Assembly (NCBI RefSeq): GCF_042433515.1
Contig: NZ_JBHLVH010000011.1
Span: 1-64,000 of the forward strand
Reading direction: 5' to 3'
Length of the DNA: 64,000 nucleotides
DNA from: Kytococcus schroeteri
GTDB lineage: Bacteria > Actinomycetota > Actinomycetes > Actinomycetales > Dermatophilaceae
Of this stretch, positions 24,543-32,750 are shown piece by piece; within the stretch, counting starts at the first letter, position 1, and each line of letters begins with the position of its first letter. A program made the position numbers and the translations under genes. The notes beneath the pieces are model-generated. The model saw only the letters and a program-made list of their open reading frames with translations, was not told the DNA's origin and ran no database searches.

Positions 24543-24600
24543 CTAGGCGGCCTAGCCTCGGAGTGCACACACACTCACACGCACACACGGAGAATCGTAG
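24543..24600. promoter_or_regulatory. Palindrome and CA tract upstream of the protease gene
   Basis: The 367-bp divergent gap 24234-24600 holds no gene. CTAGGC-G-GCCTAG (24543-24555) is a perfect 13-bp palindrome, a likely operator; it is followed by an alternating CA/CG tract (24560-24587) forming the 5' leader, then GGAG just before the protease start. Upstream AT-richer sequence around 24500-24535 could hold the promoters for both directions. Confidence 0.5.
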
Positions 24601-25827
24601 ATGGTCGCCAGACTTATACTCGCCACCACCGCCTCCCTTGCCGTCACTGCCGCCACTGCCGCCGCAGTCGCACCGGCAACGGCCAGCGCGGTTTTCACCA
24701 GCCAGGATACGGCGCAGGGGCAGGCAGTGGACTCCCTCTCTCCCAACGCACTCGAGGAAGTTGCCCATCAGCAGGATGTGTTGATGCGAACCCTGGAACC
24801 CTTCCAGAATGACCTTTCCGAGTTTGACACGTGGATGACACATGACGCCTCCGGAAATGTGACATTCAACGTGCGGGGGCAGCGGGTCGATTCTCTCACG
24901 GAGGTGCTTGACCGCGTAAAGGGGAAGGGGATTAACGTATCCACATCTAACGCCGAGTCTGTGGGGCCAAAGGCTACCGCGGCCCTTAACGACGGCTTAA
25001 TCCCCCAAGAAATCAACGGGCAGAAGGTCCTCGGCGTGGGAGTGGACCCGGAAACAAAGAGCATCCTCGTGGACCTGAAGGACTCCGACACCATTCTGGG
25101 CACGGCGGCTTCGACCAACACCTCAGCGAGGGCCGAGGTCGAACGGATTCTGATGGAATGGCCTGGCCTTCCCGATCTGGATGTTGTCATCAGGGAATCT
25201 GAGGACGCGGGGCCAGCCAGCGATCACCCCGGCGATGCAATCCTTGGTGGCGTTAACCTCAGCACCTGCACCGCCGCATTCACAGTGAAGCATAACGGCG
25301 CCGAGGGGCTTCTCACTGCAGCCCATTGCAGCAAGTACGGCATCTCGAACCGACCTGGTTATATTGGCGGTGGGCATTACACCGGAACAGGTGTCCCCAT
25401 GAGCAAGCAGTGGGGACCCAACGCCGACATGCAGGCGATTCGCATCCCCTCTGACGATTTTACCAAGCCCCGATACTACAATGGCCGCTCGAATTTCAGC
25501 GTCCCTCAGTCTCGGCCCGGCGCGGCAATGAAGGGGAATATCGTCGGCCACCTAGGAAAGACGACAGGATTCAGCTACGGGTACGTCGACACGACTCAGT
25601 ACAAGCCGCTCTGGGACGCATGCAACGGCCGAACCTGCAATGCATCCTTCGTGCGAGTCCAGGCCACCCAGTACCTGGGTGACAGCGGGGGCCCTTGGTT
25701 CACCCTCTCGCAGAACGTTCCCCTGGGTGTGCACCACGGTGGCGAAATTATCGGAGACAAGCCGGGAGGATGGTCCGTCTACTCTGCCCTCAGGTTTCTT
25801 CCCACGGGGACTACGGTTCAGTACTGA
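24601..25827 (+). CDS. Secreted chymotrypsin-like serine protease with propeptide (element cargo)
   Basis: 408 residues: signal peptide (LILATTASLAVTAATAAAVAPATASA), a ~185-residue pro-region (coiled and acidic, DSLTEVLDRVKGKGI), then a catalytic domain of about 190 residues. Triad: His in LLTAAHCSKYG, Asp in GPNADMQAIR, Ser in YLGDSGGPWF. Cysteine pairs flank the His and the Ser. The layout matches the streptogrisin/alpha-lytic-protease group (S1), in which the pro-region assists folding. Codon use is markedly less GC-biased than in backbone genes, which suggests a different origin. GGAG precedes the ATG. It ends before tandem hairpins at 25862-25943. Confidence 0.88.
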   Translation: MVARLILATTASLAVTAATAAAVAPATASAVFTSQDTAQGQAVDSLSPNALEEVAHQQDVLMRTLEPFQNDLSEFDTWMTHDASGNVTFNVRGQRVDSLTEVLDRVKGKGINVSTSNAESVGPKATAALNDGLIPQEINGQKVLGVGVDPETKSILVDLKDSDTILGTAASTNTSARAEVERILMEWPGLPDLDVVIRESEDAGPASDHPGDAILGGVNLSTCTAAFTVKHNGAEGLLTAAHCSKYGISNRPGYIGGGHYTGTGVPMSKQWGPNADMQAIRIPSDDFTKPRYYNGRSNFSVPQSRPGAAMKGNIVGHLGKTTGFSYGYVDTTQYKPLWDACNGRTCNASFVRVQATQYLGDSGGPWFTLSQNVPLGVHHGGEIIGDKPGGWSVYSALRFLPTGTTVQY

Positions 25828-25861
25828 GACCAGGGCCGGCCCGCCGTGAAGGGACTTCCTT

Positions 25862-25943
25862 CAGCGGGTGATCTTCCACCCTGCTGAAGTGGTTGGACAC
25901 AGTCTTCGGCTCGTCCCGCAGGGTGCGGGGCGAGCCGAAGACT
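25862..25943. terminator. Two tandem hairpins between protease and transposition operon
   Basis: TTCAGCGGGTG pairs with CACCCTGCTGAA (25861-25889, one bulge). Then a 20-bp stem, 25901-25920 with 25924-25943, has loop GGG and a single G-U pair. The second is extremely stable and works on both strands, insulating the cargo from the recombinase operon. No gene lies in 25828-26045. Confidence 0.75.
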
Positions 25944-26045
25944 GGTCGAGGGACGTTAGTCAATGCCAAGGCGAGGGACCGCTTCGTGGGTCTCTTCCAC
26001 AGGCAGGTTGGTGGTCAGGCACGTGCGCGGAGGCCATGAGCATAG

Positions 26046-26426
26046 TCACTTTTTTGCAAGAAGCTCTCCCAGGGCATTTTGCAGTTGACGTCGTAGATCC
26101 TCGTTCTCTTCACGCAGTGCCCGGATTTCTTTTTCATGGGTCGCCTCGAGGCGTCGGATGTGTGCCCGCAGGGTGGCCTCCACCGATCCACACGCCTGTG
26201 CCTTGACGGCTTGGAGCGGCGGTTTGCGGTCACGCTCGGCGCAGATGAGTTTGGCCAGCTCGCGGTTGCGGTAGAGGTATCCGCGGGAGACGCCTGCTGC
26301 GAGGGCCACGCTGGAGAACGTCACGGGCTGACGCTTCTTGACGAGCTCCTGGAGGGCTTGGACGGCACGGTCGTGGGTCTGCTGGCTGCGCCGTGCCTGG
26401 TACTTCACCAAGGGAGTGGCGTTCAT
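26046..26426 (-). CDS. DUF6262/TnpC-like accessory protein
   Basis: 126 residues: an N-terminal HTH-like part (TFSSVALAAGVSRGYLYRNREL) and a long C-terminal coiled coil (RLEATHEKEIRALREENEDLRRQLQNAL). Proteins of this kind form the third gene of Tn554-type recombinase triads, where TnpC (125 aa) affects orientation and efficiency of transposition. Its ATG overlaps the stop of the upstream recombinase (ATGA), so it is translationally coupled. Confidence 0.8.
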   Translation of the reverse strand: MNATPLVKYQARRSQQTHDRAVQALQELVKKRQPVTFSSVALAAGVSRGYLYRNRELAKLICAERDRKPPLQAVKAQACGSVEATLRAHIRRLEATHEKEIRALREENEDLRRQLQNALGELLAKK

Positions 26427-28600
26427 GCCGGCTCGTCGGTGTAGGGATTGGTGCGTGCCGTGGTTCCGGCACCGGTCACGGTTTCGGTGGTGTCCTCGAG
26501 GGCGTCGAAGATGGCCTCGAGGGAGCGAATCTCACGGTGGCGCTGCTCGAGCCAGACGTTGTTCTCGGGCATCGGGGTGCCGTGCCGTTGCGTGAAGGCT
26601 TCCTGCCGGAGGTCGATCAGTTCGAGTGTCTGGCGGTGCTGGCGGCGGAGCTCGGGCAGGTGGCTGGTGTCGGTGGCGAAGTGGCCGCAGGTCAGACAGG
26701 CGTTTCCCTTGTCGCAACGTCTGGTGGGGGGCAACAGACAGGTCCCGTTGGGCAGGATCCGGTCGGTGCGGCCAGACAGTTCACTGATCTCGTAGAGGTC
26801 CTGGGCGTCCAGGGTGAGCGGGGTACCGAAGCTGCCCGCGCGGCGTGCCTTGAGGAACTCGCTCTCGGCGGTCTGGGCGAGCGTCGCGGCGTAGGCCATC
26901 GTCATCTCCGGGGACTTGTGGCCGAGGTAGCGCTGGACCACGTGCACGGGCACGCCGGCGTTCAGCAGTTCGGTGGCCCGGGTGTGGCGCAACCGGTGGG
27001 TCTGGGTGAACCGCAACGGTGCACCGTCGTGGTCGAGGAGCCCCACGGCCTCGTCAAGGCGTTCCAGGGCGTGCTTGTGCGACGGGTAGGGGCGGTGGCG
27101 TAGCCCCTTGAAGTTTCGTCGCAGCTCTGGGAACAGATAGGCCGGTTCGACCTCTCGTCCGAGGCGTTCACGCACCCAGGCCTGCTGGTCGCGGATGAGG
27201 GTGACGGCGGCCTTGTCGACCAGGATGTGCGGGTCGACCCCGTCGACCTTGGTCTGCTGGTAGCGCAGCCGGGCAATGAAGTCCTCGTCCTTGGCCTGGT
27301 CGGCGTCCACTCCGGGGATCGTCACCAGGGGGTCGAAGTCGAGCATGAGGATCTCCGAGACCCTGCGGCCGGTCATGGCCTGCAGGAGCCAGGCACGGGC
27401 GGCCGAGGGATCCCCAAGGCCGCTGGCGGTGATCGGGTCGCGGCCTGGTGGGGTGACGGTGATGCTTTGGTCGGTGGGAGAGGCGAGGATGTCGATCACG
27501 CTGACCATGGTTGCGAGGTCCTCTGCCGAGATCCACTGCTCAGGGCGCGCGTCTCGCCGGCGTGACCTGCGGGAGCGGGTGTACTCAGGCGACCACAATC
27601 GGGCGTGGGCCTCGGTCAGGCCGGTCCACCGCGATTCGCCTGTCGCGGCTGCTGCTTCGTCGGCGTGGTCGAGCATGAAGCGGTAGAAGGCTTGGATCCG
27701 GGACTGTGCAGTGTGGACCTGGTTCGAGGCGATGGGGCCCTTGCGACCCGGCGCGGATGGGTCCTGCAGCCAGGACAGGAATTCCAGGAACGCCAGCCGC
27801 AGCTGTCCGGTCTCGGTGGCGATCACCGGTCCGGCCGTGAGGTCTCGGCCGGTGTGTGTGAGCCACGGGCCGAAGTACGTGCTCAGTTGGCGGGCGTGTC
27901 CCACGGCGGTGGTCCAGCGGTACATCTGGGTGGTGAGGTTCTGGCGCAGCCAGTAGCGCATACCCTCTCGGAGCCACGCGGGCTCGACGGCCCCGAGGTC
28001 GATGGTCTTGTATCCACTGGGTTCGTGCGGACGACGGGGGATGCGGTCATCGACGCGCAGGTCCCACACGTCGTGTTCCCACCATTGGCGGGTTCCGCAG
28101 CGCACGGAGACCATGAGGTGGATGTGGCGGGCAAGGCCTTCGAGATTGCGCACGCTGCCGGGGGCCGGCATCTTGCCGTTGCGGGCGTAGAACTGCTTGA
28201 TCGCTTCCCGGACGACCAGGGCGTGGTGGATCTGGGAGCAGCTGAACCTCGCTGCCGGACCCTGGAGAGTCGAGCTTCCGGCCAGGGCGGTAATGGCCTC
28301 TGACCACCAGCGAAGGACCCACACGGGGATCTTCATCAGACCTTCGTCCCAGCAGGTCCACACCCACCAGGCCACCTCCTGGCGCAACCTGGGGTACCCG
28401 TGGTCCGGCCCGAGGTCGTAGGACTTGCCGGCCCGGTAGGTGCCTTGCCGCACGAAGACCTCGCAGTACGGCGGGGCATCGATCACGTACACCGGGTCCG
28501 CCCACGCCTCAGGGACCCTGGAACGTTGCGCTTCCCACGCACTGACAGGCGCTGCAGGGACGGTGGGGTCTGCTTGTGCCCAGCGGTCGTGTGGGTTCAT
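26423..28600 (-). CDS. Tyrosine recombinase, TnpB-like (large)
   Basis: 725 residues starting MNPHDRWAQAD. The catalytic domain holds the tyrosine-recombinase set: Arg in MTGRRVSEIL, His-x-x-Arg in THRLRHTRAT, His in QRYLGHKSPEM and the nucleophile in MTMAYAATL. A long N-terminal region (~370 residues) with a core-binding domain precedes it; after the catalytic domain a zinc-like cysteine cluster (RRCDKGNACLTCGHF) and a coiled tail follow, features of the large recombinase in Tn554-type elements (630 aa there). It overlaps both neighbours by 4 bp. Confidence 0.9.
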   Translation of the reverse strand: MNPHDRWAQADPTVPAAPVSAWEAQRSRVPEAWADPVYVIDAPPYCEVFVRQGTYRAGKSYDLGPDHGYPRLRQEVAWWVWTCWDEGLMKIPVWVLRWWSEAITALAGSSTLQGPAARFSCSQIHHALVVREAIKQFYARNGKMPAPGSVRNLEGLARHIHLMVSVRCGTRQWWEHDVWDLRVDDRIPRRPHEPSGYKTIDLGAVEPAWLREGMRYWLRQNLTTQMYRWTTAVGHARQLSTYFGPWLTHTGRDLTAGPVIATETGQLRLAFLEFLSWLQDPSAPGRKGPIASNQVHTAQSRIQAFYRFMLDHADEAAAATGESRWTGLTEAHARLWSPEYTRSRRSRRRDARPEQWISAEDLATMVSVIDILASPTDQSITVTPPGRDPITASGLGDPSAARAWLLQAMTGRRVSEILMLDFDPLVTIPGVDADQAKDEDFIARLRYQQTKVDGVDPHILVDKAAVTLIRDQQAWVRERLGREVEPAYLFPELRRNFKGLRHRPYPSHKHALERLDEAVGLLDHDGAPLRFTQTHRLRHTRATELLNAGVPVHVVQRYLGHKSPEMTMAYAATLAQTAESEFLKARRAGSFGTPLTLDAQDLYEISELSGRTDRILPNGTCLLPPTRRCDKGNACLTCGHFATDTSHLPELRRQHRQTLELIDLRQEAFTQRHGTPMPENNVWLEQRHREIRSLEAIFDALEDTTETVTGAGTTARTNPYTDEPA

Positions 28601-29811
28601 GCGTTCAGCTCCTTCCACCCGGCAGTGAAGGTCTTCCATTCGCTGAGGTTGCGCAGTTCGGCGTCTTCGGTGACCCAGCCGTACATCTCCAAGGTGGTCT
28701 GGTAGTCCGCGTGGCCCAGGCGGCGCATGACCACGTGCGGTGGCACTCCTGCCAGGAGCAGGGCCGTGGCGTGGGTATGGCGCATCCAGTGCGGCCCCCA
28801 GTCCTGGGGAAGGTCCGGGTGGCGCCGCTTGATGGCTGCCACGCGGTCGTACACCGTGCCCGGAGCCATCGGTGCCCACAGGGGCTCGCGGGCGACGTTG
28901 ACGAAGACCCAGTGCTGGTCGACCTCCGGGATGGCCAGGTCGATGCCGGCGTCGATCAGTTCCCACACGTAGGCGCTGTAGGCGGCCTCGAGTTCGTCGC
29001 TGATGTAGATCTGGCGGAACCGGTCGCTCTTGCTGCGGCACCCGTGAGGGTGGTCTTGGCGGGGTACCACGTCCACCCTTGGGGTGTCACCAGCGCCGAC
29101 GTGGAAGTCGCAGTGCCGTAGCGACAGGGCCTCCCCCAGCCGCAAGGCGGTCTCGGGCAGCAGGGCGAACAGGAACTTGTCCCGCGCGGCCGACAGGCGC
29201 GCTTCTGGGGTGCTGTTGCGGGGCACGCAGTCGCCGACGATCGTGTTGATCTGCTCCGGGGTGAGTACCGGGGGACGGCCCCGGTGCGGCCTCCTGGAAC
29301 GGTAGATCGGCCGGCCCCCCTGCGATGCCTTGCTGTGGTCGGTCACGCCGGCCAGGGCCCGCACGTAGGGAGCGCGTCGTGGCCGACCGGAGCTGTACAG
29401 GCGGCTGAGCGCCGTCTGGTGTCCGTTGGCGGAGGCCTGCCACGTGTAGAAGGCCAGGACGGCGGCGCTGCGCTGGGCGACGCTGGCCTCGGACAACCAC
29501 ACGCCAGGCGGACCGATACGCGCTACTGAGGGCAGGTCCCCGGTTCGCAGGTAGGTCAGGAAGGTCCCGAACAGGAAAGTCGGGAAATCCGTCCAATCCC
29601 ACTGGCCATCCCCCAGCAGCGTGAACCACGCAGCCAGACCTCGGGCGTAGGCCTGGACGGTGTGCGGCGACGCCCGGTCCTGACGCAGAAAGTTCAGGTA
29701 CTCCTCGACCGGGGTCACGGGCAGCCCCTGGGGATCCACGACCGTGTGCGTCTTCGACCCGTCGGGTAGTCGCGCCGTCAGGACCCGGGCGGCGGTCTCG
29801 ACCTTGCTCAC
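28597..29811 (-). CDS. Tyrosine recombinase, TnpA-like
   Basis: 404 residues. SAM-like core-binding domain around residues 30-130 (VEEYLNFLRQDRASPHTVQAYARGL), then the catalytic domain: Arg in ETALRLGEALSLRH, HxxR in WMRHTHATALL, His in RRLGHADYQTT and Tyr in LEMYGWVT. GTG at 29811 is chosen because it overlaps the stop of the 128-aa gene as GTGA. With the next two genes it makes the site-specific transposition module; in Tn554 the equivalent TnpA has 361 residues. Confidence 0.9.
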   Translation of the reverse strand: MSKVETAARVLTARLPDGSKTHTVVDPQGLPVTPVEEYLNFLRQDRASPHTVQAYARGLAAWFTLLGDGQWDWTDFPTFLFGTFLTYLRTGDLPSVARIGPPGVWLSEASVAQRSAAVLAFYTWQASANGHQTALSRLYSSGRPRRAPYVRALAGVTDHSKASQGGRPIYRSRRPHRGRPPVLTPEQINTIVGDCVPRNSTPEARLSAARDKFLFALLPETALRLGEALSLRHCDFHVGAGDTPRVDVVPRQDHPHGCRSKSDRFRQIYISDELEAAYSAYVWELIDAGIDLAIPEVDQHWVFVNVAREPLWAPMAPGTVYDRVAAIKRRHPDLPQDWGPHWMRHTHATALLLAGVPPHVVMRRLGHADYQTTLEMYGWVTEDAELRNLSEWKTFTAGWKELNA

Positions 29812-30194
29812 CGGCCGGCCTTCGGCTCTCGAGCAGTCCAATGGTCGCGGCCCGCGACGGACCCCAGATCGTGCGCATGGACCTGCTGCCAAGCATGCCG
29901 CAGGCTCTCCTCCCGGCTCCGGGTGCTGCTGGCCTCCCCTAGGTACAGCTCTCGGCGTCGACCTCGCTCGTGCCAGACCAAGTAGGCATAGACTCGGCGA
30001 CCACCGGCGGTCTTGAAACGCACCCGGGCCAAGACCCGCCGTCCATCGTCGCCGCGGATGTGCCGGCGGGCGTGGCCGCCAGCGCTAGCGTCCTGATCGG
30101 TGGAGTTGTGACTCCGATTGTGGGGGTAGACCGACTGCCACGCATGGTCAGGGGTGGGCGTTGGTCGCCACGGCTGCTGACCTACGGGGCACAT
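29808..30194 (-). CDS. Small basic protein upstream of the recombinases
   Basis: 128 residues, rich in Arg and His. The core VLARVRFKTAGGRRVYAYLV, then WHERGRRRELYLGEAS, looks like a short beta sheet, compatible with a small DNA-binding or AP2-like arm-binding domain, but no family is certain. It ends overlapping the TnpA start and begins 7 bp after the ImmA/IrrE gene, so it belongs to the transposition operon and could be a directionality factor; that is inference. The start may be further downstream, since the first 35 residues look non-conserved. Confidence 0.5.
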   Translation of the reverse strand: MCPVGQQPWRPTPTPDHAWQSVYPHNRSHNSTDQDASAGGHARRHIRGDDGRRVLARVRFKTAGGRRVYAYLVWHERGRRRELYLGEASSTRSREESLRHAWQQVHAHDLGSVAGRDHWTAREPKAGR

Positions 30195-30201
30195 CGGTCA
30201 G

Positions 30202-31377
30202 TCACCCGAACTGTGCGTCAGGAGTGCTGGCGGGGTCGCCGGTGGTCACCAGGTGCAGCTTCGGTCGGGTCGGCCGGAAGGGCCAGGCGCTGCCCATCGA
30301 GTGGGACCAGTCCGACAGGGCGACATCGGTCAGAGCCTTCAGTTCGGCAGCGCTGTACCCGAATTCGACGCGGATGGAGTTCAAGGCGTCGTGCGCCGCG
30401 CGGGGCTGGATGGGGAAGCTGCAGTCGCGTGGGCCTCGTATCAGGTTGCGCGCGTTGAGCACCTTGAACCAGTAGCGGTACTGCTGGTCGGTCAGGTCCC
30501 CGTGGAGGTGGGCTCGCTTGATCAGGGATGGGATGCTCACGCCCCAGTAGGTGCTGAGTGCCTGCACGTGTTGCAGCTGGCTGGGGGTGATGCCCCGCAG
30601 CACGTCGTGGAGCTCTTCATAGGGTGCGAGGAACTCCCCGGCGAACAGGTCGGCCCGTTGTTCGACCTCCTTGATCCCGCCGTGCGGGGAGTCCAGGTCC
30701 ATCACCAGGTGCCCCAGCTCGTGTGCCAAGGAGTGACGTTTGCGGTCCTCGGGGACGTCTGGTCGCAGCAGGACCACTGCCCTGACGGGCCCCGGGGTTC
30801 GCACCGTGATCGCATCGATGGCATCCATCCCCGCGGTCATCTCCAGGATGAACACCCCGGCGCTCTCCAGCTCGGCTGCCAGGTCCATGACGTGGTCGCC
30901 GATGCGCCAGGCGCTGCGCACGAGCTGCGCTGCTTCCACGGCGCCGCCGGACAGTCGGTCCACGTCGTGGGACGGCAGGTTCCGGGGGAACTCCACCCCC
31001 ACCTCAGCGACGACCTTGTTGAGCATGAACGCGACCATGTTCGCCTGGGCCCGCACCTTGTTCCGTTGCCACTGCGGGGTCCTGGACTGGCTGCGAAAGT
31101 GGGTGCCCTCGGTGGGCTCCACTGGGACCGGCCGGCACAGCAGCTCGGGGCTGACCTCCAGCGCACTGGCGGCAGCCTCCAGCTTCGGCCCCATGAGTTG
31201 GGCTCGCCCGGACTCGATCTTCGAGATGTAACCGGGGGAGACGCCCATGAGTTCGGCAAGGTCCTTGCTGAGTATGCCTCGCCACTCCCGGACCAGCTTG
31301 ACCGTCCCGTGGACGGCTACCTGCTCAGGCACCAGGAGCCCGGGGATTTCGGCCACGTAGCCCTGCGTCGTACTCAT
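30202..31377 (-). CDS. Xre-family regulator fused to ImmA/IrrE metallopeptidase
   Basis: 391 residues. N-terminal Cro/C1-type HTH (VKLVREWRGILSKDLAELMGV, SPGYISKIESGRAQL; residues ~27-80). C-terminal ImmA/IrrE-type zinc protease domain with SLAHELGHLVMD (HExxH) near residue 220 and the downstream glutamate in QRADLFAGEFLAP. In ICEBs1 and Deinococcus such proteases cleave a repressor to trigger excision or a stress response; here DNA-binding and protease parts are in one chain. Placed at the head of the recombinase operon, it may sense damage or a mating cue and set element mobility. Confidence 0.87.
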   Translation of the reverse strand: MSTTQGYVAEIPGLLVPEQVAVHGTVKLVREWRGILSKDLAELMGVSPGYISKIESGRAQLMGPKLEAAASALEVSPELLCRPVPVEPTEGTHFRSQSRTPQWQRNKVRAQANMVAFMLNKVVAEVGVEFPRNLPSHDVDRLSGGAVEAAQLVRSAWRIGDHVMDLAAELESAGVFILEMTAGMDAIDAITVRTPGPVRAVVLLRPDVPEDRKRHSLAHELGHLVMDLDSPHGGIKEVEQRADLFAGEFLAPYEELHDVLRGITPSQLQHVQALSTYWGVSIPSLIKRAHLHGDLTDQQYRYWFKVLNARNLIRGPRDCSFPIQPRAAHDALNSIRVEFGYSAAELKALTDVALSDWSHSMGSAWPFRPTRPKLHLVTTGDPASTPDAQFG

Positions 31378-31440
31378 GCTCTGATCCTACTCTCGCTCCT
31401 CTCTCGGAACTCGTCCGGCTCTCCGCCGACCGGAAATTTT

Positions 31441-32196
31441 TTACTCGCTCTGCGCGTCCCGCTGAGTGCCCCGCGACAGGTTGGTGCCGAAGGTCGGACG
31501 GGGCGGGGCCGTGTAGGCAGCGGGCCGCAGGGCCGCCGCGCGCTGGGGCGACGCTCCAGCCGGCACCTGGTCCAGCATCGGGAACAGCTCTGCGAGCTGA
31601 CCTAGCAGGGTCATCATGTCCAGCCACGGCACCCGAGCAGCATCACGCCGGCGCCACGAATCCAGTTGCCGCCGCGCCTCCCCCAAAGAGAACCAATAGG
31701 GATCCCACACTTCATCCGAGCTCAGCGGGGCTCGCAGCGTGCAGTCCCTCAAGCGGCCGGTGACCTCGGAGTAGTGCGGCACGAGCTCCACAGACAGGGG
31801 CTGACCGTCCAAGAGCTGCGGCGGGAGGGACTCGTCAGGCAGCTGCGCCCGGAACTTCCTGCGGCGCTCCGACCGAGGCTCGTTCGGGTCCGCCTCCAGG
31901 CGCAGGTGAATCCGCCCGTGCACCAGCAGCTCGACCCACCGATACGGAGCGTGGACGTACAGGCCTGGCTGCGACCGTGCCCACATCCCCATCCCGTTCG
32001 TCCACATGACGGTGCGCATGTTGCCGAGCATTTTGGGCACGACATCAGCCTTCTGGTCGCTGGGCACAGCCCACCGACAGAACTCGTGGGCGGCCTCGTC
32101 CGCCGCCAGCCCGATGGCCGCGATAGCTCCCAGGTGCGGCTGTATCAGGCGCAGCGCCTCGGACCTGCCCATGAAGTGGCCAGTCAGCATCTGCAT
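31441..32196 (-). CDS. Protein of unknown function paired with the Xre-ImmA/IrrE gene
   Basis: 251 residues from ATG 32196 (MQMLTGHFMGRSEALRL), with GGGAGAG close upstream; a TTG at 32208 is an alternative. It is soluble, helix-rich at the N-terminus, with a strand-rich middle (VELLVHGRIHLRLEADPN) and a Pro/Ala-rich tail. I recognise no domain. It lies 63 bp upstream of the Xre-ImmA/IrrE gene in the same direction, so it is probably the first gene of the long operon ending at 26046, and a candidate substrate or partner of the ImmA-type protease. Confidence 0.55.
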   Translation of the reverse strand: MQMLTGHFMGRSEALRLIQPHLGAIAAIGLAADEAAHEFCRWAVPSDQKADVVPKMLGNMRTVMWTNGMGMWARSQPGLYVHAPYRWVELLVHGRIHLRLEADPNEPRSERRRKFRAQLPDESLPPQLLDGQPLSVELVPHYSEVTGRLRDCTLRAPLSSDEVWDPYWFSLGEARRQLDSWRRRDAARVPWLDMMTLLGQLAELFPMLDQVPAGASPQRAAALRPAAYTAPPRPTFGTNLSRGTQRDAQSE

Positions 32197-32208
32197 GGTC
32201 TCTCCCAA

Positions 32209-32731
32209 CGCCTTTCCTAATGTTGCTTCAATTCTGTCCTATGGGGGTAGAGTTTGACCCAGCGCGGCTCTTCTGGCCACAGGGGTCCAGCACTCGACGA
32301 CTGCTTCCTGACAGCGCTTAGGCCCGTCCCCGTGCCGAGGCCCGAACAGGCGGCGTCGCCACCTCTGGGTTGCCCCAGCGCAGCACCCCTATTGCAGACA
32401 ACGGTCGGCCGTGACACTCTCCGAGAAAATGAGGTGAATCCTCTACCCAGGCGAGGCACCCTCTAGTTCGACATCGCGCGTCTCATCCAACTGTGCGGAT
32501 CGGGGCCACGATCAACCGTGAGAACGCTGGCTGGTTGCGATTGGCCATGCGCCAGCGATGAGGGCTGCAGCTGTGGCGCCAGTCAGCGATGGAGCGTTAC
32601 AGACTTACTTCTCGCTACAGCGGCAGCAGTCCTTCGCCATCCAGTCCCGTCGACGAACATGCCCCAGATAACTCGTCACCCATGGCAAGTCGCTCCCCCT
32701 CCGAGACGTAGCAGTCACATGAGAGACGTCC
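32209..32731. other. Gene-free right end of the element
   Basis: I find no convincing gene here. The stretch must contain the promoter for the leftward operon. An 11-mer close to the right end, CCCCAGATAAC (32662-32672), repeats the terminal CCCTAGATAAC with one change 79 bp inside the end and could be a second recombinase site. Confidence 0.5.
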
Positions 32732-32750
32732 GGTGGACCACCCTAGATAA
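32732..32750. repeat. Right terminal repeat and inner palindrome of the element
   Basis: CCCTAGATAA (32741-32750) is the inverted copy of the left end. GGTGG-A-CCACC (32732-32742) is a palindrome overlapping it by two bases. tadA sequence resumes at 32751. Confidence 0.75.

Larger units (their letters stand above)
21781..32750. mobile_element. 10.97-kb Tn554-like element inserted in tadA
   Basis: The left end TTATCTAGGGAG and the right end, read inward, TTATCTAGGGTG, are inverted repeats; directly outside lie the two halves of tadA. No target duplication is visible. The operon TnpA-like (404 aa), TnpB-like (725 aa) and TnpC-like (126 aa) has the order and proportions of the Tn554 tnpABC module. 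Upstream of it are an Xre-ImmA/IrrE gene, a gene of unknown function and a 128-aa gene; the cargo on the other side is a protease, a PP-loop ATPase and a lipoprotein. Protease-region base composition is visibly less GC-rich than the host. Ends could be off by about 6 bp (see findings). Confidence 0.9.

Noticed and set aside
24234..24600. Protein-coding content in the divergent gap of the element
   Set aside because: Open frames are short, lack ribosome sites and include the CA tract.
32254..32466. 70-codon frame at the right end of the element
   Set aside because: No start signal, no recognisable protein features; biased by local composition.
21781..32750. Prophage or ICE interpretation of the insertion
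   Set aside because: No capsid, terminase, relaxase or secretion genes; the recombinase triad and size fit a transposon better.
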